Source: Candidatus Alistipes excrementipullorum (GTDB lineage: Bacteria > Bacteroidota > Bacteroidia > Bacteroidales > Rikenellaceae). From it: a stretch of 12,582 nt of DNA. Both the position numbers and the translations under genes were made by a program. The notes under the pieces are model-generated. The model was given only the letters and a program-made list of their open reading frames with translations, ran no database searches and was not told the origin of the DNA. Positions 1 through 5,932 of the stretch are shown piece after piece (the first letter of the stretch is position 1; each line of letters starts with the position of its first letter). The stretch spans positions 1 through 12,582 of the forward strand of contig DXGW01000214.1 in the NCBI GenBank assembly GCA_019113665.1, read 5' to 3'.

Positions 1-1
1 C

Positions 2-415
2 GTCGCGCAGGAGCAGACAATGAGGGTGAACAACCTTGTAGTATGCCGTATGTACGATACGCAGGAGCAGATATTCGAGGCTATAGGTGAGCGGCCGGAC
101 TCGATCGTGCCGCCGCAACCGTTCAATGAGAGCCCCAACACATATCTGTTTTATTTCGGGGACTATTATGTAGAGTGGGTCGAAGGAGAACTGTACAGTA
201 TCCGATTGTACACGCCACGTTTCGCGTTCAACGACAAAATTCGCGTCGGAGACAATATCTCAAAGTTGGCAGAATTGGGAGGAACGTTGGAAAATGTCAA
301 AAACGGTTTGACGATGTGGTATCCGGACACACATATCGAAGGGTTACAGACTTGCTTTTATTATGACGAAACCGGTAAAATAACAATAATTCTCGCAATG
401 ATAAACGAGCTGTGA
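2..415 (+). CDS. Hypothetical, probably secreted protein with two BamE/SmpA-like repeats (5' end outside window)
   Basis: I do not recognise a named family. The frame is open to the left edge and reads VAQEQT just before the first ATG at position 20. This looks like the sequence after a signal-peptide cleavage site, so I think the start lies upstream and this is a partial gene. A start at 20 is possible, because AGGAG lies 6 bases before it. The visible protein has about 131 residues after that ATG and seems to hold two copies of one alpha/beta unit. The first, about residues 5-67, has MYDTQEQIFEAIGERPDSI followed by beta-rich YLFYFGDYYVEW. The second, about 68-131, has VGDNISKLAELGG followed by CFYYDETGKITIILAMI. 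This layout resembles the small secreted lipoprotein-like folds of the SmpA/BamE type (inference). It converges on folA. Confidence 0.55.
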   Translation, partial: VAQEQTMRVNNLVVCRMYDTQEQIFEAIGERPDSIVPPQPFNESPNTYLFYFGDYYVEWVEGELYSIRLYTPRFAFNDKIRVGDNISKLAELGGTLENVKNGLTMWYPDTHIEGLQTCFYYDETGKITIILAMINEL

Positions 416-493
416 CATGGAGCCGTAGAGAATACGGAACCATGAAAAGACGGCTGCCGGTTACGGGAAGTTGTCGGCATACGCCGTTCAACC

Positions 494-976
494 CTACCGG
501 ATACGTTCGTAACACTCGATGTCGAAAGGATAGGGATATTTCTCGCCGCGGTCGAAATGTACGGACGAGATCAGGCGCCATTCGCGCACGTCCCACTGCG
601 GGAACGACGTATCGCCTTCATAGGCATGATGCACGCGCGTAAGGTAGAAGCGGTCGGCCCGAGGCATTGCCTGTGCATATATCTGCGCACCGCCGATGAC
701 GAAGGTCTCCTCATCGGCCGGAAACAGGACCAGCGCCTCGTCGAGCGAGTGGACGACACGGCAATCGTCGATTGCGATATCCTGCCGCGAAATGACCACA
801 TTCACACGGTTCGGGAGCGGCCGGCCGAGCGACTCGAAAGTCTTGCGGCCCATGACGACCGGGTGTCCCGTAGTCACGCTCTTGAAATGACGCAGATCTT
901 CGCTTATGTGCCACAACAACGCGTTGCGGTCCCCTATAACGCCGTTTTCAGCCACGGCCACGATTACACTTACCAT
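494..976 (-). CDS. folA: Dihydrofolate reductase
   Basis: This enzyme makes tetrahydrofolate from dihydrofolate with NADPH in the cytoplasm. It regenerates the cofactor oxidised by thymidylate synthase, whose gene lies just upstream. At 160 residues it is the usual bacterial length. Visible landmarks are the N-terminal strand VSVIVAVAENGVIG, LLWHISEDLRHF (W22 and catalytic acid D27 in E. coli numbering), the NADPH-binding segment VMGRKTFESLGRPLPNR (about 41-57), FVIGGAQIY (about 92-100) and FYLTRV with the conserved Thr, then EGDTSFP. A Leu stands where E. coli has Pro21, and I see no other unusual change at drug-binding positions. It has its own promoter (996-1026) and is separated from thyA by a terminator, so it is probably transcribed alone. 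Confidence 0.97.
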   Translation of the reverse strand: MVSVIVAVAENGVIGDRNALLWHISEDLRHFKSVTTGHPVVMGRKTFESLGRPLPNRVNVVISRQDIAIDDCRVVHSLDEALVLFPADEETFVIGGAQIYAQAMPRADRFYLTRVHHAYEGDTSFPQWDVREWRLISSVHFDRGEKYPYPFDIECYERIR

Positions 977-995
977 GTCTCTCTCTTGTTTCCGG

Positions 996-1026
996 CAAAT
1001 TTAAGTACTGCCGGCCGATTTTTCAA
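996..1026 (-). promoter_or_regulatory. Bacteroidota-type promoter of folA
   Basis: Read on the minus strand, TTG (1026-1024) is followed after 20 bases by TAAATTTG (1003-996). The latter is an exact match to the Bacteroidota -7 consensus TAnnTTTG. The expected start of transcription gives a leader of about 10-15 bases before the folA ATG at 976. The -33 side directly abuts the thyA terminator. Confidence 0.65.
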
Positions 1027-1031
1027 GAAAA

Positions 1032-1060
1032 AAGATGCCGGATCTGAGATCCGGCATCTT
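1032..1060 (-). terminator. Intrinsic terminator after thyA
   Basis: A perfect 13-bp stem AAGATGCCGGATC / GATCCGGCATCTT has a 3-base loop. On the minus strand it is followed by a T-rich run (complement of 1028-1031, continuing the TT of the stem). It sits 12 bases after the thyA stop and ends the lipoprotein-lpxH-thyA operon. Confidence 0.9.
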
Positions 1061-1072
1061 GGTTTTATTCTG

Positions 1073-1966
1073 TCAGAACGACATCGGCGCCTTGATTGCA
1101 GGCCACGGGTCATAGCCTTCGAGCGTGAAGTCGTCGTAACGGAAGTCGAAGACCGAGCGCACCGACGGATTCAGGCGCATGGTCGGCAGCGGCCGCGGTT
1201 CGCGCGAGAGCTGTTCGTCGACCTGCTCGAGATGGTTCAGATAGAGGTGCGTATCACCCAGCGTGTGGACGAACTCACCGGGCTGCAGGTCGCAAACCTG
1301 CGCTATCATCATCGTCAGCAACGCATACGAGGCGATGTTGAACGGGACACCGAGGAACGTATCGGCACTGCGCTGGTACAGTTGGCACGACAGACGCCCG
1401 CCGGCCACATAGAACTGGAACAGCACATGGCACGGAGGCAGAGCCATATCCTCGACCTCGGCCACGTTCCACGCCGATACGATCATGCGGCGCGAGTCGG
1501 GATTGCGGCGTATGGTATCGATAACCTGCGATATCTGGTCAATAGCCCCGCCGTCGGGACGCGGCCACGAACGCCACTGGTAGCCGTAGACATGGTTCAG
1601 ATCTCCGAAGCGGTACCCCTCGATCGGAGACTCGACACCGGCTGCCGCAAGGAAGTCCTCACGGCCGACGGGCAGTACGCCGTGGGCAACGCACAACTCG
1701 TTGTAATAGCGGTAGGCATCGTTGTCCCATATGTGTACGCCGTTGTCGACAAGGTATTTTATATTGGTGTCGCCCGCCAGGAACCACAGCAGTTCATGGA
1801 TTATGCCGCGCAGGAATACCTTTTTGGTCGTCAGCAGGGGGAAACCCTCGCCGAGGTCGAAACGCATCTGGTAACCGAAGATGCTTTTGGTACCGGTACC
1901 CGTACGGTCGCCCTTAACGACGCCTTCGGTCTTGATTTTGCGCAACAGGTCGAGATATTGTTTCAT
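1073..1966 (-). CDS. thyA: Thymidylate synthase
   Basis: This cytoplasmic enzyme methylates dUMP to dTMP using 5,10-methylene-tetrahydrofolate and yields dihydrofolate, the substrate of the neighbouring folA product. At 297 residues it is longer than the E. coli enzyme (264). The extra residues lie in the small domain around 90-118. Visible motifs are DRTGTGT (20-26) with the phosphate-binding Arg21, LLTTKKV (44-50), the Arg pair SRR (158-160), the catalytic Cys179 in LPPCHVLFQFYV, QRSADTFLGVPFNIASYA (198-215) with Asp202 and Asn210, and the C-terminal IKAPMSF. Its ATG overlaps the lpxH stop (ATGA, 1966-1963), so the two are probably translationally coupled. A strong terminator follows. Confidence 0.97.
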   Translation of the reverse strand: MKQYLDLLRKIKTEGVVKGDRTGTGTKSIFGYQMRFDLGEGFPLLTTKKVFLRGIIHELLWFLAGDTNIKYLVDNGVHIWDNDAYRYYNELCVAHGVLPVGREDFLAAAGVESPIEGYRFGDLNHVYGYQWRSWPRPDGGAIDQISQVIDTIRRNPDSRRMIVSAWNVAEVEDMALPPCHVLFQFYVAGGRLSCQLYQRSADTFLGVPFNIASYALLTMMIAQVCDLQPGEFVHTLGDTHLYLNHLEQVDEQLSREPRPLPTMRLNPSVRSVFDFRYDDFTLEGYDPWPAIKAPMSF

Positions 1967-2700
1967 TCCGTTTTCAGATATTTGAGTGTCAACTCTCCGT
2001 TATCGTCCATAACGGCATATGCGGGGGCCGTTTCCCACTCGCCGAGGAATATGACACGCGTATGTCCGGTATCTATATCGGCCGCGAGGTGCATATGCCC
2101 GAAAATACAGCAGTCCAGATGGCGTGAAGCCGCCAACTCGTCGGCATATCCGACCAACGGGTCGAGCATCGAACGTTCGATGACAGCCCCGTGCGACTTG
2201 CGCGAATGGCCGCTCCACCACTGTCCGAAACGCAACGCAAGGTCGGGGTGCACGAGCCACGAGAAGAGGAAGCGCAGCACCTTCGAACGGAAAACCGTAT
2301 TCATGAGCTTGAGCATGGGCTGATCATCGACCCTGATATTGTCGCCGTGCGCCAGGAACACCTGACGGCCCGCCAGCTCCATGAATTTCGGTGACGTATG
2401 GACCTCGACACCGCACTCCTTATGCAGGTAGTCGCCGACCCACATGTCATGGTTGCCCGTGAAAAACACGACACGTACACCACGGGACGTTAGTTCGGCC
2501 AGTTTTGCAAGCGTGCGCACAAAACCCTTGGGCACGACCTTGCCGTATTCGAACCAGAAATCGAAAAGGTCGCCCAACAGGAAAACCGCATCGGCATCGC
2601 GGGAGACCGAATCGAGCCAGCCGACGAAACGCGCCTCGATCCTCCGGGCTGTCGCTTCGTCCCCGGCACCGAGGTGTATGTCCGATGCGAAGTAATACAT
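1963..2700 (-). CDS. lpxH: UDP-2,3-diacylglucosamine diphosphatase (LpxH-type)
   Basis: This enzyme cleaves the pyrophosphate of UDP-2,3-diacylglucosamine to give lipid X and UMP. It is the fourth step of lipid A synthesis and occurs at the cytoplasmic face of the inner membrane. The protein has 245 residues, the usual LpxH size. It shows the calcineurin-like dinuclear metal site in order: DIHLG (Asp7, His9), GDLFDFW (Asp44), GNHD (82-85), HGD (118-120) and GHMH (201-204). The aromatic-rich middle (about 133-163, FLFSWLVHPDLALRFGQWW) fits the lipid-binding cap of this family. It starts 3 bases after the stop of the upstream lipoprotein gene and overlaps thyA by 4 bases, so it is the middle gene of an operon. 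Confidence 0.93.
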   Translation of the reverse strand: MYYFASDIHLGAGDEATARRIEARFVGWLDSVSRDADAVFLLGDLFDFWFEYGKVVPKGFVRTLAKLAELTSRGVRVVFFTGNHDMWVGDYLHKECGVEVHTSPKFMELAGRQVFLAHGDNIRVDDQPMLKLMNTVFRSKVLRFLFSWLVHPDLALRFGQWWSGHSRKSHGAVIERSMLDPLVGYADELAASRHLDCCIFGHMHLAADIDTGHTRVIFLGEWETAPAYAVMDDNGELTLKYLKTE

Positions 2701-2703
2701 TGG

Positions 2704-3840
2704 CTATTTCACAAGTTCCGTCAGCGCCGCAGCAAGCTGCTCACCGTAGATATTCTTGGCTACGATATTGCCGTTGGTATCTATCAGATACGACGCGGGA
2801 AGTTCGCTGACATTATACACGCCGAGCACCGGAGAGTTGGCTCCGCGCAGGTCGCACACCGAGATCCACGGCAGGTGCTGCTCCTGAACGGTATTTACCC
2901 ACAGTGCCTTCGACGTATCTATTCCGACCTGGTATATTTCGAAACCCTTGTCGGCAAACCGGTCATAGATATGCTTCAGATCGGCATTTATGGAGTTGGC
3001 GTTACCGGCCTCGGCCGACCAGAACATCAACAGGAAAGTCTTGCCCTTGAGGTCCGAAAGGCGCTGCTCCGTGCCGTACATGTCAGGCAGCGATATGTCG
3101 GGGAAATCCTCCTCTGAAATACGCGACATAAGGGTGCGGCGGGCGTCCATGCGCGCTATCTCCGACCTCAGCATCGGCAGGAACGGAGAGTCCGGATAGC
3201 TCTTCTCGATAGCGTCGGCCACGACACGGTAGTAGATTATGTCGTTCTTGCTGTCGTAGAGATACTTTTCGCCGGGGAAGCGCTGATAAAGCGCATATAT
3301 GGCAGCTATGTTGTTCTGGTGCGAGAGTATGAAACTTATCTGTGCCTGCTTTACGCGGCGATACTCCTTGGAATACTCGGTCATCAGAGCCTCGCGGTCC
3401 TCCTCGGTTATGGCACGCGGACCGGAGAATCCTTCGAGAATACTGCCAAGCCGCTCCATACCCTCGATGAATATCTTGTTGAACTCGCGCAACAGCTCCG
3501 ACTCCTCGGACCCGGAAACCGTATAGTTGCGCACCAGGCTGCCTACGGTATTGACCGTAACCTTGTCGCCTCCGACAAGAAGCAAAGGCACACGTTCGCC
3601 GTTGCATACGATGTTATAGAGCGACGGCGTACTGCCTACGTCCTCAACCTGAAAGCGATATGCGCCAGCATCGTCGAGCTGCACTGAATCAATGATCCGA
3701 CCCTTGCCGCCGGAAATCTGTTCGAGGTAGACCTGACGCCCGTTCAACCCGAGCAGGCGTCCCGATATTCTGACTTTCGTCGATTTGCAACCGCACAACA
3801 CGGCCGCAGCAAACACGAACGCCAAAAGAATCTTCTTCAT
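2704..3840 (-). CDS. Lipoprotein with DUF4369 and a thioredoxin-like (TlpA/AhpC-TSA) domain lacking CxxC
   Basis: The protein has 378 residues. Residues 1-17 form a signal peptide ending in the lipobox LCGC with Cys18, so it should be a periplasm-facing lipoprotein. Residues about 22-108 match the DUF4369 beta domain. A helical linker follows (about 112-240), then a TlpA/redoxin fold (about 245-378). That fold has LKGKTFLLMFW (264-274) and the cis-Pro loop ELPASYLID (Pro348). Relatives carry FWxxWCxxC here, but this one reads FWSAEAGNA, so both cysteines are Ala (278 and 281). It cannot do dithiol redox chemistry at this site. The DUF4369-thioredoxin architecture is common and multi-copy in Bacteroidota, and its exact role is unknown. 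This is the first gene of the operon with lpxH and thyA, with its own promoter at 3859-3891. Confidence 0.9.
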   Translation of the reverse strand: MKKILLAFVFAAAVLCGCKSTKVRISGRLLGLNGRQVYLEQISGGKGRIIDSVQLDDAGAYRFQVEDVGSTPSLYNIVCNGERVPLLLVGGDKVTVNTVGSLVRNYTVSGSEESELLREFNKIFIEGMERLGSILEGFSGPRAITEEDREALMTEYSKEYRRVKQAQISFILSHQNNIAAIYALYQRFPGEKYLYDSKNDIIYYRVVADAIEKSYPDSPFLPMLRSEIARMDARRTLMSRISEEDFPDISLPDMYGTEQRLSDLKGKTFLLMFWSAEAGNANSINADLKHIYDRFADKGFEIYQVGIDTSKALWVNTVQEQHLPWISVCDLRGANSPVLGVYNVSELPASYLIDTNGNIVAKNIYGEQLAAALTELVK

Positions 3841-3858
3841 AAATAACGTTTTGGTTTA

Positions 3859-3891
3859 CAAATATACTCAATCCTCCTAAAAAACGACAAA
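3859..3891 (-). promoter_or_regulatory. Bacteroidota-type promoter of the lipoprotein-lpxH-thyA operon
   Basis: On the minus strand, TTTG (3891-3888) is followed after 21 bases by TATATTTG (3866-3859), an exact TAnnTTTG match. The leader to the ATG at 3840 would be about 10-15 bases. The element begins in the bases just after the DUF4290 stop codon, so this operon can start independently of the upstream gene. Confidence 0.75.
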
Positions 3892-4590
3892 TTACTTCGC
3901 GGAATTGTGTTTTGCCGCATTTTTGACGGGACGGGCATTGTGCTGGGCACGCTGCTGCTGGTTTTTGCCGTTTTTCTGGGCCGGTTTGCGATTGTTGTTC
4001 GGCCGGTTGTTCTGGGGACGTGCGGAAAAGTGCTGTTTATAGTCACTTCGGAGATTATTCAATGCAACTTCGTCTATTGTAATGGCATCTCCGGACATCT
4101 TGCGTATGTCTTTTATGATCACCTCATTGTTGGGGTGTTCCTGGTTGAACTCATAACTCTTGGTCCGCATGTACCGGGCAATGTTGTCGACGGCACGCGA
4201 CACGGACTCAGGATTCCTGGCTTCGGACAGGCTGCGGAGCATGCGTGCCACATACTTGCCGTAATGCTTGTGCGTGATGAAACTCTGCGGATATGCCATA
4301 TGGCGCGGTTTGACAGTCAGATCCTGACGCGAAGGCAGCGGATAGGGCGAATCCACATCAAGCTTGAAATCAGACATTATGATAAGGTGGTCCCAAAGCT
4401 TGTGCGTGAAGTCGGCGGTGTCACGCAACAGCGGGTTGAGATTGCCCATTACGGCAATCACGGCCTTGGCCTGGCGCGTACGCTCCTGACGGTCCTCGAT
4501 CTCCAGAAGCGAATCGACCATCTCCTGTATATGGCGGCCGTATTCGGGCAACCACAACTTGTTCCTCGTGTAGTTATAGTTCTTTCTCAT
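3892..4590 (-). CDS. DUF4290 family protein
   Basis: This is a conserved Bacteroidota protein of unknown function, 232 residues, with no signal peptide or membrane segment, so presumably cytoplasmic. The recognisable family core is residues 1-185: YNYTRNKLWLPEYGRHIQEM, then VIAVMGNLNPLLRD (44-57), HKLWDHLIIMSDFKLDVDSP (63-82) and KHYGKYVARML (108-118). From about 189 to the end the composition changes abruptly to a basic, Asn/Gln/Arg/Lys/Pro-rich tail that looks disordered and could bind nucleic acid (inference). It appears monocistronic: the downstream operon has its own promoter, and the gene upstream runs the other way. A candidate promoter is listed at 4770-4799, with none closer. I can assign no biochemical role. 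Confidence 0.88.
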   Translation of the reverse strand: MRKNYNYTRNKLWLPEYGRHIQEMVDSLLEIEDRQERTRQAKAVIAVMGNLNPLLRDTADFTHKLWDHLIIMSDFKLDVDSPYPLPSRQDLTVKPRHMAYPQSFITHKHYGKYVARMLRSLSEARNPESVSRAVDNIARYMRTKSYEFNQEHPNNEVIIKDIRKMSGDAITIDEVALNNLRSDYKQHFSARPQNNRPNNNRKPAQKNGKNQQQRAQHNARPVKNAAKHNSAK

Positions 4591-4758
4591 ACATTATCCT
4601 ATATTCCGCAAACGGCAGATGTACCGCACCCGTTGTCTCATTCGGTCCGTATCAGATGGCCTAAGGGCTCACGCAATAGGCTTTTTCGGACATTGTAATG
4701 AAGCGTTTTACGATTTTCGGCACTGTTGTCCAAGGTATCCGACGGAAGGGAAAGTTAT

Positions 4759-4766
4759 TAACTTTG
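4759..4766 (+). promoter_or_regulatory. Candidate -7 element for the sigma-54 activator gene
   Basis: TAACTTTG exactly matches TAnnTTTG and lies 35 bases before the ATG at 4802. I see no TTTG or TTG at the expected 19-21 bases upstream, so this is a weak call. Confidence 0.35.
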
Positions 4767-4769
4767 ATG

Positions 4770-4799
4770 CAAAAGTATACAAATTTTCTTCAAATACAA
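4770..4799 (-). promoter_or_regulatory. Candidate leftward promoter for the DUF4290 gene
   Basis: On the minus strand, TTG (4799-4797) is followed after 19 bases by TACTTTTG (4777-4770), an exact TAnnTTTG match. It would give a leader of about 170 bases to the DUF4290 ATG at 4590, which is long, so the call is tentative. It nearly abuts the candidate rightward -7 element. Confidence 0.35.
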
Positions 4800-4801
4800 C
4801 T

Positions 4802-5932
4802 ATGGCAAAGGTTTTAATTTTGGACCAATCAAAAAGTATGCGAAACACCCTGCGCGAGCGACTGGAGTTCGAAGGTTTTTCCACCGAGGCGGCCGAAGAT
4901 GAGGCTACGGCCTCGAAGATGTGCGAAACCATTCCGTTCGACGTCATTCTTTCGGACAGCTCGATGCATGTACCCGACGCCGGGATACCGTTCATAGTAA
5001 TATCCTCCGACAACGACATAGCCTCGGCCGTCAATGCCGTACGCAGCGGGGCCAGGGATTTCCTCACCAAACCGATAGACATGAACCGCCTGCTCAGGAC
5101 GCTGCGGACGACCGTCGGGGCAGACGACACGGAAAGCCAGCCAAAGCCGCACACCACACGAGCCCGCCGCCACGCAGCCAACACGGTGGAGCCGATAATC
5201 GGGCAGTCGGCCGAGATGCAGCACGTCCGCAACCTCATCGACAAGGTCGCACAGTCCGAGGCGCGCGTCCTCATAACCGGCGAGAACGGGACGGGCAAGG
5301 AGCTGGTCGCCCGGTGGCTGCATGAGAAGAGCCACCGATGCGGTGCCCCGTTCGTCGAGGTGAATTGTGCGGCCATACCGTCGGAGCTGATCGAAAGCGA
5401 ACTCTTCGGTCATGAGAAAGGGGCATTTACATCGGCCATAAAACAACGCAAGGGAAAATTCGAGCAGGCCAACGGCGGCACGCTGTTCATGGACGAGATC
5501 GGCGACATGTCGCTGTCGGCACAGGCCAAGGTGCTGCGTGCCCTGCAGGAGAGCCGCATAAGCCGCGTGGGCAGCGACAGGGATATCGACGTGGACGTAC
5601 GCGTGGTGGCCGCCACCAACAAGAACCTGCGCGACGAAATAGCCAAAGGCAACTTCCGCGAGGATCTCTACCACCGCATCGGCGTCATCGTAATCAAGGT
5701 ACCGGCACTGCGCGACCATGCCGATGACATACCGCTGCTCGTTGAGTATTTCATATCGAAAATATGCGAGGAGTACGGCATACCCGCAAAGGAGATAACA
5801 CCCGAAGCGGTCGACGCCCTCAAACAGATGCGCTGGAGCGGCAACATACGCGAACTGCGCAACGTCATCGAGCGGCTGATAGTCCTGAGCGGCGAAAGCA
5901 TCACCGCCGACGACATAGCCGTCTATTGTTGA
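4802..5932 (+). CDS. NtrC-like sigma-54-dependent activator: shortened receiver plus AAA+ domain, no HTH
   Basis: I start it at 4802 (376 residues) because the receiver domain begins there with MAKVLILDQSKSMR; the frame is open further upstream but that part looks non-coding. The receiver (1-105) has Asp8 but Gln9 in the acid pair, phospho-acceptor Asp52 in LSDSSM, Ser68 and Lys90. Only 16 residues separate Asp52 from Ser68, against 30 in CheY. The AAA+ domain (about 130-375) is intact: Walker A GENGTGKE (160-167), GAFTSA (207-212, usually GAFTGA), Walker B LFMDEIGD (228-235), sensor I AATNKN and WSGNIRELRN (345-354). It ends at ITADDIAVYC, so the Fis-type DNA-binding domain is absent. Its role would be ATP-driven opening of sigma-54 promoters. 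Its target is unknown, and no histidine kinase gene lies in this window. Confidence 0.9.
   Translation: MAKVLILDQSKSMRNTLRERLEFEGFSTEAAEDEATASKMCETIPFDVILSDSSMHVPDAGIPFIVISSDNDIASAVNAVRSGARDFLTKPIDMNRLLRTLRTTVGADDTESQPKPHTTRARRHAANTVEPIIGQSAEMQHVRNLIDKVAQSEARVLITGENGTGKELVARWLHEKSHRCGAPFVEVNCAAIPSELIESELFGHEKGAFTSAIKQRKGKFEQANGGTLFMDEIGDMSLSAQAKVLRALQESRISRVGSDRDIDVDVRVVAATNKNLRDEIAKGNFREDLYHRIGVIVIKVPALRDHADDIPLLVEYFISKICEEYGIPAKEITPEAVDALKQMRWSGNIRELRNVIERLIVLSGESITADDIAVYC

Larger units (their letters stand above)
4591..4801. other. Divergent intergenic region between DUF4290 and the sigma-54 activator
   Basis: This 211-bp gap between divergent genes is more AT-rich near its right end. 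It holds two candidate Bacteroidota -7 elements (4759-4766 rightward and 4770-4777 leftward). A short open frame from 4699 (39 codons) overlaps the start of the activator in another frame and shows no feature of a real gene. I recognise no RNA gene here. Confidence 0.4.

Noticed and set aside
423..437. CCGTA / TACGG hairpin between the left-edge gene and folA as a shared terminator
   Set aside because: It has only five base pairs and no T-run on either side, too weak to call.
557..2323. A 588-codon open frame on the plus strand opposite folA, thyA and lpxH
   Set aside because: It lies antisense to three clearly recognisable enzymes, its Arg/Val/His-rich product matches nothing I know, and such long antisense frames are common in GC-rich genes.
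4659..4686. GCCTA, 13 bases, TAGGC followed by T5: a terminator-like hairpin on the plus strand
   Set aside because: The stem is only 5 bp with a 13-base loop, and no plus-strand gene lies upstream of it to terminate.
4699..4818. A 39-codon frame starting MKRFTIFG upstream of the activator
   Set aside because: It overlaps the activator start out of frame and reads through the candidate promoter, with no sign of coding constraint.
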